A stretch of 64,000 bases of DNA, from contig NZ_WOAC01000012.1 in assembly GCF_009749525.1 (NCBI RefSeq), forward strand, positions 62,001 through 126,000. The letters are read 5' to 3'. The position numbers and the translations under genes were made by a program. The notes beneath the pieces were generated by a model. That model did not search any database. It had not been told where the DNA came from and saw only the letters and a list, made by a program, of their open reading frames with translations. This document shows positions 54,010-63,098 of this stretch, in pieces (positions within the stretch are counted from its first letter, which is position 1; every line of letters starts with the position of its first letter). This DNA comes from Mesorhizobium xinjiangense (GTDB lineage Bacteria; Pseudomonadota; Alphaproteobacteria; Rhizobiales; Rhizobiaceae).

Positions 54010-54573
54010 GTGAGCGCACACGACACCACCGAACCCACACGCCGGGATTTCCTTTATGTCGCGACCGGTACGGCTGCCGCCGTCGGCGCGGGAGCGGTCG
54101 CCTGGCCCTTCATCGATCAGATGCGTCCTGACGCCTCGACCCTGGCTCTCGCCTCGATCGAAGTCGATGTGTCGTCCATCGAGCCGGGCATGTCGGTGAC
54201 GGCCAAGTGGCGCGGCAAGCCGGTCTTCATCCGCAACCGTACGCCCGAGGAAATCGAGGCGGCGAAAGAAGTTCCGCTTTCCGAGCTCAAGGATCCCGTT
54301 GCACGCAATGCCAACCTGCCTTCCGACGCGCCGGCCACCGACGTCGACCGCTCGGCCGGCGAAGGCAAGGAGAACTGGCTGGTTATGGTCGGCGTGTGCA
54401 CGCATCTGGGCTGCATCCCGCTCGGCCAGCAGGGGGATTTCGGCGGCTGGTTCTGCCCGTGTCACGGCTCGCACTACGACACGGCGGGACGCGTCCGCAA
54501 AGGGCCGGCGCCCGAGAATATGGCGGTTCCGACCTTCGAGTTCATTTCCGACACCGTCGTTCGGATCGGCTAA
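54010..54573 (+). CDS. petA: Ubiquinol-cytochrome c reductase iron-sulfur (Rieske) subunit
   Basis: 187-residue Rieske protein of the cytochrome bc1 complex. A Tat-type N-terminus ([11 protein letters not shown]) and one membrane helix lead to the [2Fe-2S] motifs CTHLGC and CPCHGS. Start GTG 54010 with AAGAGGAAGAG upstream gives the normal N-terminus. The 281-bp gap before it holds no gene and should contain the operon promoter. Confidence 0.96.
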   Translation: MSAHDTTEPTRRDFLYVATGTAAAVGAGAVAWPFIDQMRPDASTLALASIEVDVSSIEPGMSVTAKWRGKPVFIRNRTPEEIEAAKEVPLSELKDPVARNANLPSDAPATDVDRSAGEGKENWLVMVGVCTHLGCIPLGQQGDFGGWFCPCHGSHYDTAGRVRKGPAPENMAVPTFEFISDTVVRIG

Positions 54574-54594
54574 GGCATTAGGGGACTATCTGAC

Positions 54595-55893
54595 ATGAGC
54601 GGTGGACATTCTACCTACAAACCGTCGACGGGTCTGGAACGCTGGATCGACCAGCGCATGCCCCTGCCGCGGCTGATCTATGATTCATTCGTCGCCTATC
54701 CGGTGCCGCGCAATCTGAACTACGCCTACACCTTCGGCGGCATCCTCTCCATCATGCTGGTGGCGCAGATCCTGACCGGCGTCGTGCTGGCGATGCACTA
54801 TACGGCCAACACGGAGATGGCCTTCAACTCCGTCGAAAAGATCATGCGCGACGTCAATTCCGGCTGGCTCTTGCGCTATCTCCACTCCAATGGCGCGTCG
54901 ATGTTCTTCGTCGCCGTCTACATCCACATCTTCCGCGGTCTTTATTATGGCTCCTACAAGGCGCCGCGCGAGCTTCTGTGGATCCTCGGCTGCATCATCT
55001 ATCTCCTGATGATGGCCACCGGATTCATGGGTTACGTGCTGCCCTGGGGACAGATGAGCTTCTGGGGCGCCACCGTCATCACCGGCTTCTTCTCGGCCAT
55101 TCCGCTGGTCGGCGACTGGATCCAGCAATTGCTGCTGGGCGGCTTCGCGGTCGACAATCCGACCCTCAACCGCTTCTTCTCCCTTCACTATCTGCTGCCC
55201 TTCATGATCGCCGGCGTCGTCGTGCTGCATGTGTGGGCGCTGCACGTGACGGGGCAGACCAATCCGACGGGCATCGAGCCGAAGTCGAAGACCGACACGG
55301 TGGCGTTCACGCCGTATGCGACCATCAAGGATGCGTTCGCGATGGTGCTGTTCCTGCTGCTCTTCGCCTATTTCGTCTTCTATCTGCCGAACTATCTGGG
55401 CCACCCGGACAACTATATCGAAGCCAATCCGCTGAAGACGCCGGCGCATATCGTTCCCGAGTGGTACTATCTGCCCTTCTACGCCATCCTGCGCGCGATC
55501 ACCTTCTCGATCGGACCGATCGATTCCAAGCTGGGCGGCGTCCTGGCCATGTTCGGCTCCATCGCGGTGCTGTTCTTCGTGCCCTGGCTCGACACTTCCA
55601 AGGTCCGCTCGGCCGCCTACCGCCCGTGGTACAAGCTGTTCTTCTGGCTCTTCGCGGCCAACGCGATCTTCCTGGGATGGCTCGGATCGCGGCCGGCGGA
55701 AGGCTCCTATGTTCTCATGGCGCAGGCCGCGACGCTCTACTATTTCGCGTTCTTCCTCGTCATCATGCCGCTGCTCGGCCTGATCGAGACGCCGCGCAAG
55801 CTGCCGAACTCGATCACCGAGGCCGTGCTCGGGAAGACCAAGGCAGGTGCTGCCGCCGTGCCCGAGGGCGCGGCCGCGGACAAGAACGCCTGA
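54595..55893 (+). CDS. petB: Cytochrome b of the bc1 complex
   Basis: 432-residue integral membrane protein with two b-haems. Haem histidines lie in the [12 protein letters not shown] region and in [23 protein letters not shown]; the quinol-oxidation motif PEWY is in [17 protein letters not shown]. Second gene of petABC, 21 bp after petA. Confidence 0.97.
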   Translation: MSGGHSTYKPSTGLERWIDQRMPLPRLIYDSFVAYPVPRNLNYAYTFGGILSIMLVAQILTGVVLAMHYTANTEMAFNSVEKIMRDVNSGWLLRYLHSNGASMFFVAVYIHIFRGLYYGSYKAPRELLWILGCIIYLLMMATGFMGYVLPWGQMSFWGATVITGFFSAIPLVGDWIQQLLLGGFAVDNPTLNRFFSLHYLLPFMIAGVVVLHVWALHVTGQTNPTGIEPKSKTDTVAFTPYATIKDAFAMVLFLLLFAYFVFYLPNYLGHPDNYIEANPLKTPAHIVPEWYYLPFYAILRAITFSIGPIDSKLGGVLAMFGSIAVLFFVPWLDTSKVRSAAYRPWYKLFFWLFAANAIFLGWLGSRPAEGSYVLMAQAATLYYFAFFLVIMPLLGLIETPRKLPNSITEAVLGKTKAGAAAVPEGAAADKNA

Positions 55894-55923
55894 ACCGACG
55901 AGAATCTGGAAAGGACTGCTCGC

Positions 55924-56784
55924 ATGAAAAAGATTCTCACAGGTCTGGCCGTCCTGGGCCTGGTCGTGACGGGAATGAGCGCGACGCTGCATGCGGCCGA
56001 GGAAGGCCACAGCGCGGCCGAGCCGACGCATTTCCCGATCATGAAGCCGGAGGAACTCTCCTGGTCGTTCGCCGGCCCTTTCGGCACTTATGACAAGGGC
56101 CAGCTGCAGCGCGGCTTCAAGATCTACAAGGAAGTGTGCTCGGCCTGCCACTCGATGAACCTGGTGCCGTTCCGGGCGCTCGAGGATCTCGGCTATTCCG
56201 AAGCCCAGGTGAAGACGATCGCGGCCGAATATATGGTGACGGACGGCCCCGACGACAATGGCGACATGTTCGAGCGGGCCGCGATCCCGTCCGACCATTT
56301 CCCGGCGCCGTTCGCGAACCCCCAGGCGGCGGCGGCTGCCAATGGCGGCGCTGCCCCACCGGACTTCTCGCTGATCGCCAAGGCGCGTGCCGTGGAACGC
56401 GGTTTTCCGACATTCGTCTTCGACATCTTCACCCAGTATGCCGAAGGGGGACCGGATTATATCCACGCCTTGTTGATCGGATATGACGAGGAGCCGCCGG
56501 AGGGCATGCAGATTCCGACCGGGACCTACTACAATCCCCATTTCATCGGCGGCAAGTCGCTGGCCATGGCGCCGCCGCTGTCGGAAGGCATCGTGACCTA
56601 TGACGACGGTTCCCCGGAGACGGTCGATCAGTATGCCTCGGATGTCGCTGCGTTTTTGATGTGGGCCGCCGAGCCGCATATGGAAGAGCGCAAGAAGACC
56701 GGCTTCCGCGTCATGGTCTTCCTGATCCTGTTTGCCGGGCTCGTCTACATGACCAAGCGCAAGGTGTGGGCCGACGCGCATTAG
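55924..56784 (+). CDS. petC: Cytochrome c1
   Basis: 286-residue periplasmic cytochrome with a signal peptide ([24 protein letters not shown]), a haem c site CSACH near residue 75 and a C-terminal membrane anchor ([20 protein letters not shown]). It passes electrons from the Rieske protein to soluble or membrane cytochrome c. Last gene of petABC, followed by a strong terminator. Confidence 0.96.
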   Translation: MKKILTGLAVLGLVVTGMSATLHAAEEGHSAAEPTHFPIMKPEELSWSFAGPFGTYDKGQLQRGFKIYKEVCSACHSMNLVPFRALEDLGYSEAQVKTIAAEYMVTDGPDDNGDMFERAAIPSDHFPAPFANPQAAAAANGGAAPPDFSLIAKARAVERGFPTFVFDIFTQYAEGGPDYIHALLIGYDEEPPEGMQIPTGTYYNPHFIGGKSLAMAPPLSEGIVTYDDGSPETVDQYASDVAAFLMWAAEPHMEERKKTGFRVMVFLILFAGLVYMTKRKVWADAH

Positions 56785-56806
56785 AGCGCTCGAATATCAT
56801 ACTGGG

Positions 56807-56833
56807 AAGGGCGCTTCGGCGCCCTTTCTTTTT
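56807..56833 (+). terminator. Rho-independent terminator after petC
   Basis: An 8-bp stem AAGGGCGC / GCGCCCTT closed by a TTCG tetraloop is followed by a T-rich run. It ends the petABC operon 23 bp after the petC stop. Confidence 0.9.
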
Positions 56834-56876
56834 GTTCCAAAAGGCGCCACAACAACCCGGCAATGGGACCAATGGC

Positions 56877-57422
56877 ATGAAATCCTCCCTCCAAGACACG
56901 CTTCTTGCGTCCATCCGCAACATTGCGGACTATCCCAGGCCCGGCATCATGTTTCGCGACATCACCACGCTGCTCGGCGATGCACGTGCCTTCCGGCGCG
57001 CCGTCGACGAGCTCGTTCACCCCTATGCAGGCAACAAGATCGACAAGATCGCGGGCATCGAGGCGCGCGGCTTCATCCTCGGCGGGGCCATCGCCCACCA
57101 GCTTTCGGCCGGGTTCGTGCCGATCCGCAAGAAGGGCAAGCTGCCGTATGAGACCGTGCGGGTGGCCTACAGCCTCGAATATGGGGTCGACGAGATGGAG
57201 ATGCACAAGGACGCGGTGGCGCCGGGCGAAAAGGTCATCCTCGTCGACGACCTGATCGCCACGGGCGGCACGGCCGAAGGCGCGACGAAGCTGCTCACAC
57301 AGATGGGCGCGGACATCATTGCCGCCTGTTTCGTCATCGATCTGCCGGACCTCGGCGGCCGTGCCAAGCTGGAAGCGCTCGGCGTGCCGGTACGCACCCT
57401 GGTCGCCTTCGAGGGGGATTGA
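56877..57422 (+). CDS. apt: Adenine phosphoribosyltransferase
   Basis: 181-residue salvage enzyme that makes AMP from adenine and PRPP. The PRPP motif is [14 protein letters not shown] near residue 124; [10 protein letters not shown] and [15 protein letters not shown] are the other type-I PRTase motifs. Start ATG 56877 is the family N-terminus; in-frame upstream extension would run through petC. Confidence 0.95.
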   Translation: MKSSLQDTLLASIRNIADYPRPGIMFRDITTLLGDARAFRRAVDELVHPYAGNKIDKIAGIEARGFILGGAIAHQLSAGFVPIRKKGKLPYETVRVAYSLEYGVDEMEMHKDAVAPGEKVILVDDLIATGGTAEGATKLLTQMGADIIAACFVIDLPDLGGRAKLEALGVPVRTLVAFEGD

Positions 57423-57462
57423 ATTACCTCGCCTCGAACAATCCCGGACGCACCTCCTGCGC

Positions 57463-57509
57463 CGTCATTCCGGCTCACGGCTCACGGCTCATGCGAGGTC
57501 GGGATGACG
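57463..57509. repeat. Degenerate CGTCATCCCGG-type hairpin with a 7-bp tandem repeat
   Basis: CGTCATTCC (57463-57471) can pair with GGGATGACG (57501-57509). Between them CGGCTCA occurs three times in a row at 57471-57491. It lies between the convergent apt and marR genes and may act as a terminator. Confidence 0.55.
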
Positions 57510-57526
57510 CCCGCGACCGTTCATTC

Positions 57527-58024
57527 TCATTTCGCCCTGATTCGGCCGTCCGCCGTCGCATCCGTTGATGACGTGCGCAGCGGCGCGCGGCTCAGATCGT
57601 TCGCGGCATCCGTCGCCTTGCGCAGAAGCCGCAGGAACGCCCTGGCCTCCTCATCGGTCAGGCCGCCCAGCATGACTTTCTGAGCCTCCTCCACCGCCGG
57701 GGTAATGTTCCCGATCGTTTCCAGCCCCGCATCGGTAACGCGCAACACGCGTGCCCGCCGGTCCCTGTCGCTTACCTCGCGCGTCAGAAATCCTTTTTGG
57801 ACCAGCCGGTCGACCACCCCGGCAATGGTCGTGCGGTCATAGGCGATCAGGCCGGCAAGCGTCACCTGGTCGATGTCGGGATGGGCGTTGACACTGACGA
57901 GTGCGGCATACTGGACCGGCGTCAGGTCAAAGCCCGCGTCTGCGACCTCGGCATGGAACACCGCGACCGCGATCTGCTGGAACCGGCGCACCAGATGTCC
58001 GGGCATGTCGTCGATTTGTGTCAT
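57527..58024 (-). CDS. MarR-family transcriptional regulator
   Basis: 165-residue winged-helix regulator: LTPVQYAALVSVNAHPDIDQVTLAGLIAYDRTTIAGVVDRLVQKGFL is the DNA-binding part and the wing is SDRDRRARVLRVT. Divergent from the MobA-like flavoprotein gene with a 27-bp near-palindrome between them, so it probably represses that gene and itself. The likely ligand is an aromatic acid. Confidence 0.92.
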   Translation of the reverse strand: MTQIDDMPGHLVRRFQQIAVAVFHAEVADAGFDLTPVQYAALVSVNAHPDIDQVTLAGLIAYDRTTIAGVVDRLVQKGFLTREVSDRDRRARVLRVTDAGLETIGNITPAVEEAQKVMLGGLTDEEARAFLRLLRKATDAANDLSRAPLRTSSTDATADGRIRAK

Positions 58025-58048
58025 CGCGCTTTCCAGCTCTGGTCAAGA

Positions 58049-58078
58049 TTGACAGTATGCTGATAATCAGTGTACTGT
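58049..58078. promoter_or_regulatory. MarR operator and promoter region of mobA
   Basis: A 27-bp near-perfect palindrome (58052-58078, centre 58065, 11 of 13 positions paired) has outer arms ACAGTA/TACTGT and a perfect core CTGAT-A-ATCAG. On the plus strand a -35-like TTGACA (58049-58054) overlaps its left arm. It is 28 bp from the marR start and 178 bp from mobA. Confidence 0.65.
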
Positions 58079-58256
58079 ATAAATATGCGATCTGTCGATC
58101 CTTGTTTTGACATGGCCGGCTCATTGTCAAACAGGCTGGGTGGTCGAGCGCGCGCCCGAACCCGGGCGCATGCCGATCATGTTCCGGCGAACCTTGGACG
58201 GCGGCCGAGACAGAAAAACAGGAGCCCGGGCAAGGACGGCTGGAGGAAACAGGCCA

Positions 58257-60188
58257 ATGCAATTCCACCTCAACGGAGTCAGGACCGGCGATCCGGACCT
58301 CTTCGAACAAGATCCCAAGGCCACGGCGGTTGCAGACACCCATGCCTTGCCCGACACGGTCGATGTCCTGATCGTCGGCTGCGGACCTGCCGGCCTCACC
58401 CTTGCCGCGCAACTGGCCGCCTTTCCAGACATCACGACGCGGATCGTCGACCAGAAACCCGGGCCGCTGCAGCTTGGCCAGGCCGACGGTGTCGCCTGCC
58501 GCACGATGGAGATGTTTCACGCCTTCGGTTTCTGCGAACGGGTGATGCGCGAGGCCTATTGGGTCAACGAGACGAGCTTCTGGAAGCCCGATTCCGAGCG
58601 GCCCGAGAAGATCGCCCGCAGCGGCCGCGTTCAGGACGTCGAGGACGGGCTTTCGGAATTCCCGCATGTGATTTTGAATCAGGCGCGTGTGCATGATTTC
58701 TATCTGGACGTCATGCGCAAGGCGCCGAACCGCCTGGAGCCGGACTATTCCAGGCGCCTGGTCGATCTCGAGGTGGGCGCCGCGGCCGAAGATGATTTTC
58801 CCGTCACGGTGCGTCTCGAGCGCACCGATGCCGGCCATGAGGGCGAGGTCGAGATCGTCAGGGCCAGATATGTGGTCGGCTGCGATGGGGCGCGCAGTTC
58901 CGTGCGCAAGTCTCTGGGGCGTGAGTTGCGCGGCGATTCGGCCAATCAGGCCTGGGGCGTCATGGACGTGCTGGCCGTCACCGATTTTCCCGACATCCGT
59001 TTGAAGACGCTTGTCCAGTCGGCAGGCGAGGGCAGCATTCTGGTGATCCCGCGCGAGGGCGGCTATCTCGTGCGTATCTATGTCGAGCTCGACAAGCTGA
59101 GTGAGAACGAGCGCGTGGCGAGCCGCAATATCACGGTCGATCACCTGATTGCGGCCACGCAGCGCATTCTCAGGCCCTATTCGTTCGACGTGAAGGAGGT
59201 TGCCTGGTGGTCGGTCTACGAGATCGGCCAGCGGCTTTGCGACCGGTTCGACGACGTTGCCGAACCGGAAGCCGAAACCCGCACGCCGCGCGTCTTCATC
59301 GCCGGCGACGCCTGTCACACGCACAGCCCGAAGGCCGGCCAGGGCATGAACGTTTCCATGCAGGATGCCTTCAATCTCGGCTGGAAGCTCGCTCATGTGC
59401 TGCAGGGTCGCAGCGGGCCGGAGCTGTTGCACAGCTATTCGGCCGAGCGGCAGGCGATCGCCGCGGAACTGATCGATTTCGACCGCGAATGGGCCCGCAT
59501 GCTCAGCGCGCCGTTGAAATCCGATGCCAACCCGGACGGGGTCGACCCGGCAGAGGTCCAGACCTATTTCGTCCGGCACGGGCGCTATACGGCCGGCACG
59601 GCCGCCAGATACCGCCCATCGGAATTGACGGGCGGATCCGAGCATCAGCACCTGGCCAAAGGCCTCGAGATCGGAATGCGCTTTCACTCCGCGCCGGCGA
59701 TCCGTCTTGCCGACGCCAAGCCGGTCCATCTCGGCCACACGATCAAGGCGGATGGGCGCTGGCGCATCTTCGCCTTCGCGGATGCGGACGAGCCGGCTGC
59801 AGAGAACTCCGCCATCAATCGGATTTGCACGTTTCTCGGGCAGTCACCGCACTCGCCGGTCAGGAAATACACGGCGGCGGGCGCGGACGTCGACGCGGTG
59901 ATCGACGTGCGCGCCGTTTTCCAGCAGGGTCATCGCGATCTCGATCTGGAAGCGATGCCCGGTCTCCTTCTGCCGGCGAAAGGCTGCTACGGGCTTTACG
60001 ATTACGAAAAGATGTTCTGTCCCGACCTGACCGGCGGCAAGGACATTTTCGACATGCGCCGGATCGACCGGAAGCGGGGCTGCATGGTGGTGGTGCGTCC
60101 GGATCAGTACATCGCGCATGTCCTGCCGCTCGACGCCCATGACGCGCTGGCGGCGTTTTTCGACGGTTTCATGCTCGAAAGGGGTTGA
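58257..60188 (+). CDS. mobA: FAD-dependent aromatic monooxygenase, 3-hydroxybenzoate 4-monooxygenase-like
   Basis: 643-residue flavoprotein of the phenol 2-monooxygenase/MobA type. FAD motifs are DVLIVGCGPAGLTLAAQLA (GxGxxG), YVVGCDGARSSVRKSLG (DG) and RVFIAGDACHTHSPKAGQGMNVSMQD (GD). A thioredoxin-like C-terminal domain follows. The start MQFHLNGVRTGDPDLF (ATG 58257) has GGAGGAA upstream and equals the MobA N-terminus. Predicted: 3-hydroxybenzoate to protocatechuate. Confidence 0.88.
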   Translation: MQFHLNGVRTGDPDLFEQDPKATAVADTHALPDTVDVLIVGCGPAGLTLAAQLAAFPDITTRIVDQKPGPLQLGQADGVACRTMEMFHAFGFCERVMREAYWVNETSFWKPDSERPEKIARSGRVQDVEDGLSEFPHVILNQARVHDFYLDVMRKAPNRLEPDYSRRLVDLEVGAAAEDDFPVTVRLERTDAGHEGEVEIVRARYVVGCDGARSSVRKSLGRELRGDSANQAWGVMDVLAVTDFPDIRLKTLVQSAGEGSILVIPREGGYLVRIYVELDKLSENERVASRNITVDHLIAATQRILRPYSFDVKEVAWWSVYEIGQRLCDRFDDVAEPEAETRTPRVFIAGDACHTHSPKAGQGMNVSMQDAFNLGWKLAHVLQGRSGPELLHSYSAERQAIAAELIDFDREWARMLSAPLKSDANPDGVDPAEVQTYFVRHGRYTAGTAARYRPSELTGGSEHQHLAKGLEIGMRFHSAPAIRLADAKPVHLGHTIKADGRWRIFAFADADEPAAENSAINRICTFLGQSPHSPVRKYTAAGADVDAVIDVRAVFQQGHRDLDLEAMPGLLLPAKGCYGLYDYEKMFCPDLTGGKDIFDMRRIDRKRGCMVVVRPDQYIAHVLPLDAHDALAAFFDGFMLERG

Positions 60189-60259
60189 GCGGGTCGAGCA
60201 TGGGTGTCGGAAACTCGTTTAGCTGATCGTCTTCAAGACGGACGCTATGGAGAACAACA

Positions 60260-60925
60260 ATGCCCCCCACCATTACCGCCTTTGAACGCTCGCCGGATGG
60301 CGGCAAGGGTATGGCGCGTGACATGCGCGTTCGCTGGGCGCTCGAAGAAGTGGGCCAGCCTTACGACGTTCGCCTGGTTTCGTTCAAAGCGATGAAGCAA
60401 CCCGCGCATCTCGCGCTCCATCCATTCGGACAGATACCGACCTATGAGGAAGGCGATCTCGCCCTGTTCGAGTCGGGGGCGATCGTGTTCCATATCGCGG
60501 AGTGCCATGCAGGCCTGTTGCCGGACGATGCGAATGCTCGGGCGCGTGCCATCGCATGGATGTTTGCCGCGCTCGATACGGTGGAGCCGCCGATCTTCGA
60601 TCGCAGCCTCGCCAAGATCCTCGAGCGCGACGAGCCATGGTTCGAGCAGCGCCAGCGTGTCCTCGAGGATAGCATCCGGAAACGGCTGGGTGGCCTTTCC
60701 GTTCGCCTTGGCGATGCCGACTGGCTCGACGGCGCGTTCAGCGCCGGTGATCTGCTGATGGTGACGGTGCTGCGCAGGCTGCAAGGGTCGGGTCTGCTGG
60801 AGGAATATCCGAACCTTGCCGCCTATGTTGCCCGCGGTGAAGCGCGGCCCGCATACAAGCATGCGTTCGAAGCTCAGTTGGCGGTTTTCACCTCCGCATC
60901 AACAGGCCTACAAAGACGCGCTTAG
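60260..60925 (+). CDS. Glutathione S-transferase family protein
   Basis: 221-residue GST with the N-terminal thioredoxin-like fold (SPDGGKGMARDMRVRWALEEVGQPYDV, then HPFGQIPTYEEGDLALFESGAIVFHI) and an all-helical C-terminal domain. It follows mobA by 71 bp on the same strand, so it may be co-transcribed with an aromatic degradation role. Function beyond the family is unknown. Confidence 0.9.
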   Translation: MPPTITAFERSPDGGKGMARDMRVRWALEEVGQPYDVRLVSFKAMKQPAHLALHPFGQIPTYEEGDLALFESGAIVFHIAECHAGLLPDDANARARAIAWMFAALDTVEPPIFDRSLAKILERDEPWFEQRQRVLEDSIRKRLGGLSVRLGDADWLDGAFSAGDLLMVTVLRRLQGSGLLEEYPNLAAYVARGEARPAYKHAFEAQLAVFTSASTGLQRRA

Positions 60926-60981
60926 CGCGCATTCGCAGCGTGTGATGCAAATGATGGCGACCTGTCGCGACCGGCCTCGTC

Positions 60982-61467
60982 CTACGCCACCTTCATCAGC
61001 ACCAGCGCCTTGAACTGCATGACCAGCGCCTCGTCCTGGTTGAATGCTTCGCAGCGGCTCGACAGAAGGCACCAGCCGGGCCGCGAGGAAAGCGCGCGGT
61101 GGCTTTCGGCGGTGCGGGTGAAGGTGATCGTGTCGCCGACATAGACGGGCTTCAGCCATTTCAAATCGCGCAGGCCGGCCGCCGGGCCGTAGGCGATCGG
61201 CTCGCCATAGGCCCTGGAACGCTCGATCGTGGCCGGGTAGGAGGCAACGTTGAAATGCATCCATTTCGCCGCTGTGTGCCAGCCCGAGGCGCAGAGCCGA
61301 CCGAAGACGCTCTTTTGCGCCTCCTTCTCGGAGACGTGAAATCGCTGCGGGTCGTATTTGGCGGCGAACGCCTTGATTTCCTCGGCCTCGAAGCGGTGCG
61401 AGCCGAGCACGATCGTCTCGCCGATGGCGAGCTTGCGGTCGATCGACGGATTGTCGTGGATGTTCAT
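60982..61467 (-). CDS. MaoC-family hot-dog hydratase (second gene of a pair)
   Basis: 161-residue hot-dog protein with the R-specific hydratase active site YDPQRFH (Asp and His five residues apart), then FGRLCASGWHTAA. The start ATG 61467 overlaps the stop of the first MaoC gene (ATGA). The two may form a heteromer. Substrate (acyl-CoA type) is unknown. Confidence 0.9.
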   Translation of the reverse strand: MNIHDNPSIDRKLAIGETIVLGSHRFEAEEIKAFAAKYDPQRFHVSEKEAQKSVFGRLCASGWHTAAKWMHFNVASYPATIERSRAYGEPIAYGPAAGLRDLKWLKPVYVGDTITFTRTAESHRALSSRPGWCLLSSRCEAFNQDEALVMQFKALVLMKVA

Positions 61468-61928
61468 GCCGCCTTCTCCTGGCGCATCAGGAACATGCCA
61501 GTATTGGCCATGTCGCAGACGAGCTCGCCGCGCTGGTTGTAGAGCTCGTGGCGCACCGAGACGAAGCCGAGCCCCTTGCGCGAGCCGGAGGGGCGCTTGT
61601 CCAGCACGATCGTCTTGCCGGAGAGTTCGTCGCCAGCGAGAACGGGCTTGCGGAAATTGACATAGTCGACGCCGGGCGAGCCCTGCGAGGTGGAATCGAG
61701 CAGATAGGCGTCGCACATCATGCGCATGAAGGTGGCGATGGTGAAGAAGCCCGATGCCGACAGGCCGCCCAGCATGCTTTCGGCCCCGGCGGCTTCATCG
61801 AGGTGCATGGGCTGGGGATCATAGAGCTCGGCAAACTCGATCATCTCGTCGGCCTCGACGCGGCGCGGGCCGAACGTCACCTCGCCGCCGACTTCGAAAT
61901 CCTCATAGGCCCATTGTTTCCGGTCCAT
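61464..61928 (-). CDS. MaoC-family hot-dog hydratase (first gene of a pair)
   Basis: 154-residue hot-dog protein with the active site LYDPQPMH and GGLSASGFFTIA. Start ATG 61928 (MDRKQWAYEDF) with AGGA 8 bp upstream is preferred over the in-frame TTG 61955. Paired and overlapping with the second MaoC gene; both active sites appear intact. Confidence 0.9.
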   Translation of the reverse strand: MDRKQWAYEDFEVGGEVTFGPRRVEADEMIEFAELYDPQPMHLDEAAGAESMLGGLSASGFFTIATFMRMMCDAYLLDSTSQGSPGVDYVNFRKPVLAGDELSGKTIVLDKRPSGSRKGLGFVSVRHELYNQRGELVCDMANTGMFLMRQEKAA

Positions 61929-62021
61929 GGCCACATCCTGTTCAAGTTTCAACAATTTTGGCCTGTTCGGCCGGTCGGCGCAAGTACGCTCCAGGTAATC
62001 ATGCTGGACCAGCGGAGGCCG

Positions 62022-62999
62022 TCACAACCATCCGCGGCGCTTGAAATAGAGGAAGGGCAGGACCGCCGAGGCGATCATCAGGATGATTGCGAAGGGGTAG
62101 CCGATATCCCAGTGCAGTTCCGGCATGATCTGGAAATTCATGCCGTAGACGGAGGCGACGAGGGTCGGCGGCAGGAAGATCACGGCGACCACCGAGAAGA
62201 TCTTGATGATGGCCGACTGCTCGATATTGATCATGCCGAGCGTGGCGTCGAGCAGAAAGGTGATCTTCTGCGACAGGAAGCCGGCGTGATCGCTCAGCGA
62301 ATTGACGTCGCGCGCCAGCGTCTTTACGCGCGCGCGCACCACCTTGTCGCTCTTGATCTGCAAAGTGGCGCCGCCCAGGAAGCCGGCCAGCCGCTCTAGC
62401 GTCAAAAGGCTGCCCTGAATGTTCGAGACGAGCTCTTCCTTGCGTCCGATGCGCCGCAGGATGAGCTGGAAGTCGCGGTCGCGCTTCGAAGCGTTCTTTT
62501 TTTCGGCCGGGTGAAATATGCCGCGGGCCAGTTCCATGATGTCGCGTCCGGCGCGCTCCAGCACGTCGGCCAGGCGGTCGACGATGGCCTCCAGCAGGCC
62601 GAGCAGGATCGTGTCGGCGCTCGTGCAGCCGATCGCCACCTTCTCGGCGTGCTGCGGAAACGTCTGGAAGGCGCGCGGTTCGTGGTAGCGGATCGTCGCC
62701 AGCCTGCTGCCCGAAAGCACGAAGGTGACTGGCGCCATCTCGGCCCTGTCGATGTCGGTGTTGGCGGGCAGGGTGGCCGTCATGAAATAGGCGCCATCCT
62801 CGACATAGAGGCGGCTCGAGACCTCGATTTCTTCCATCTCCTCGCGCGAGGGGATGTCGCAGCCGAGCCAGCCCTCGACAAGTGCGGTCTCCTCATCCGT
62901 CGGCGCAAGAAGGTCGGCCCACACGATCTGCTGCGCAGCCGCCTGAAAATCGTCCACGGCGCGCAGCCGCTCGTTCTCGACAACAAAGGCTCTGATCAT
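62022..62999 (-). CDS. corA: CorA-family magnesium transporter
   Basis: 325-residue CorA protein with a long soluble N-terminal domain and two C-terminal transmembrane helices. The pore motif GMN is in YGMNFQIMPELHWDIGYPFAI and precedes the last helix. Divalent cation uptake. Single gene between the MaoC pair and ychF. Confidence 0.95.
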   Translation of the reverse strand: MIRAFVVENERLRAVDDFQAAAQQIVWADLLAPTDEETALVEGWLGCDIPSREEMEEIEVSSRLYVEDGAYFMTATLPANTDIDRAEMAPVTFVLSGSRLATIRYHEPRAFQTFPQHAEKVAIGCTSADTILLGLLEAIVDRLADVLERAGRDIMELARGIFHPAEKKNASKRDRDFQLILRRIGRKEELVSNIQGSLLTLERLAGFLGGATLQIKSDKVVRARVKTLARDVNSLSDHAGFLSQKITFLLDATLGMINIEQSAIIKIFSVVAVIFLPPTLVASVYGMNFQIMPELHWDIGYPFAIILMIASAVLPFLYFKRRGWL

Positions 63000-63098
63000 C
63001 GGCGGGCTCCTGCGATCCTCGTGCCGGGCATCGCCGACAGGTTATTGCGGATTTTGCATGGTGCAACCCGGCTGCACGGATTCAGCCTCGACACGGCC

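Noticed and set aside
54685-56781. Very long minus-strand open frame (698 codons) across petB and petC
   Set aside because: It is the antisense of well-identified cytochrome b and c1 genes, with a His/Arg/Glu-rich translation typical of shadow frames in GC-rich DNA.
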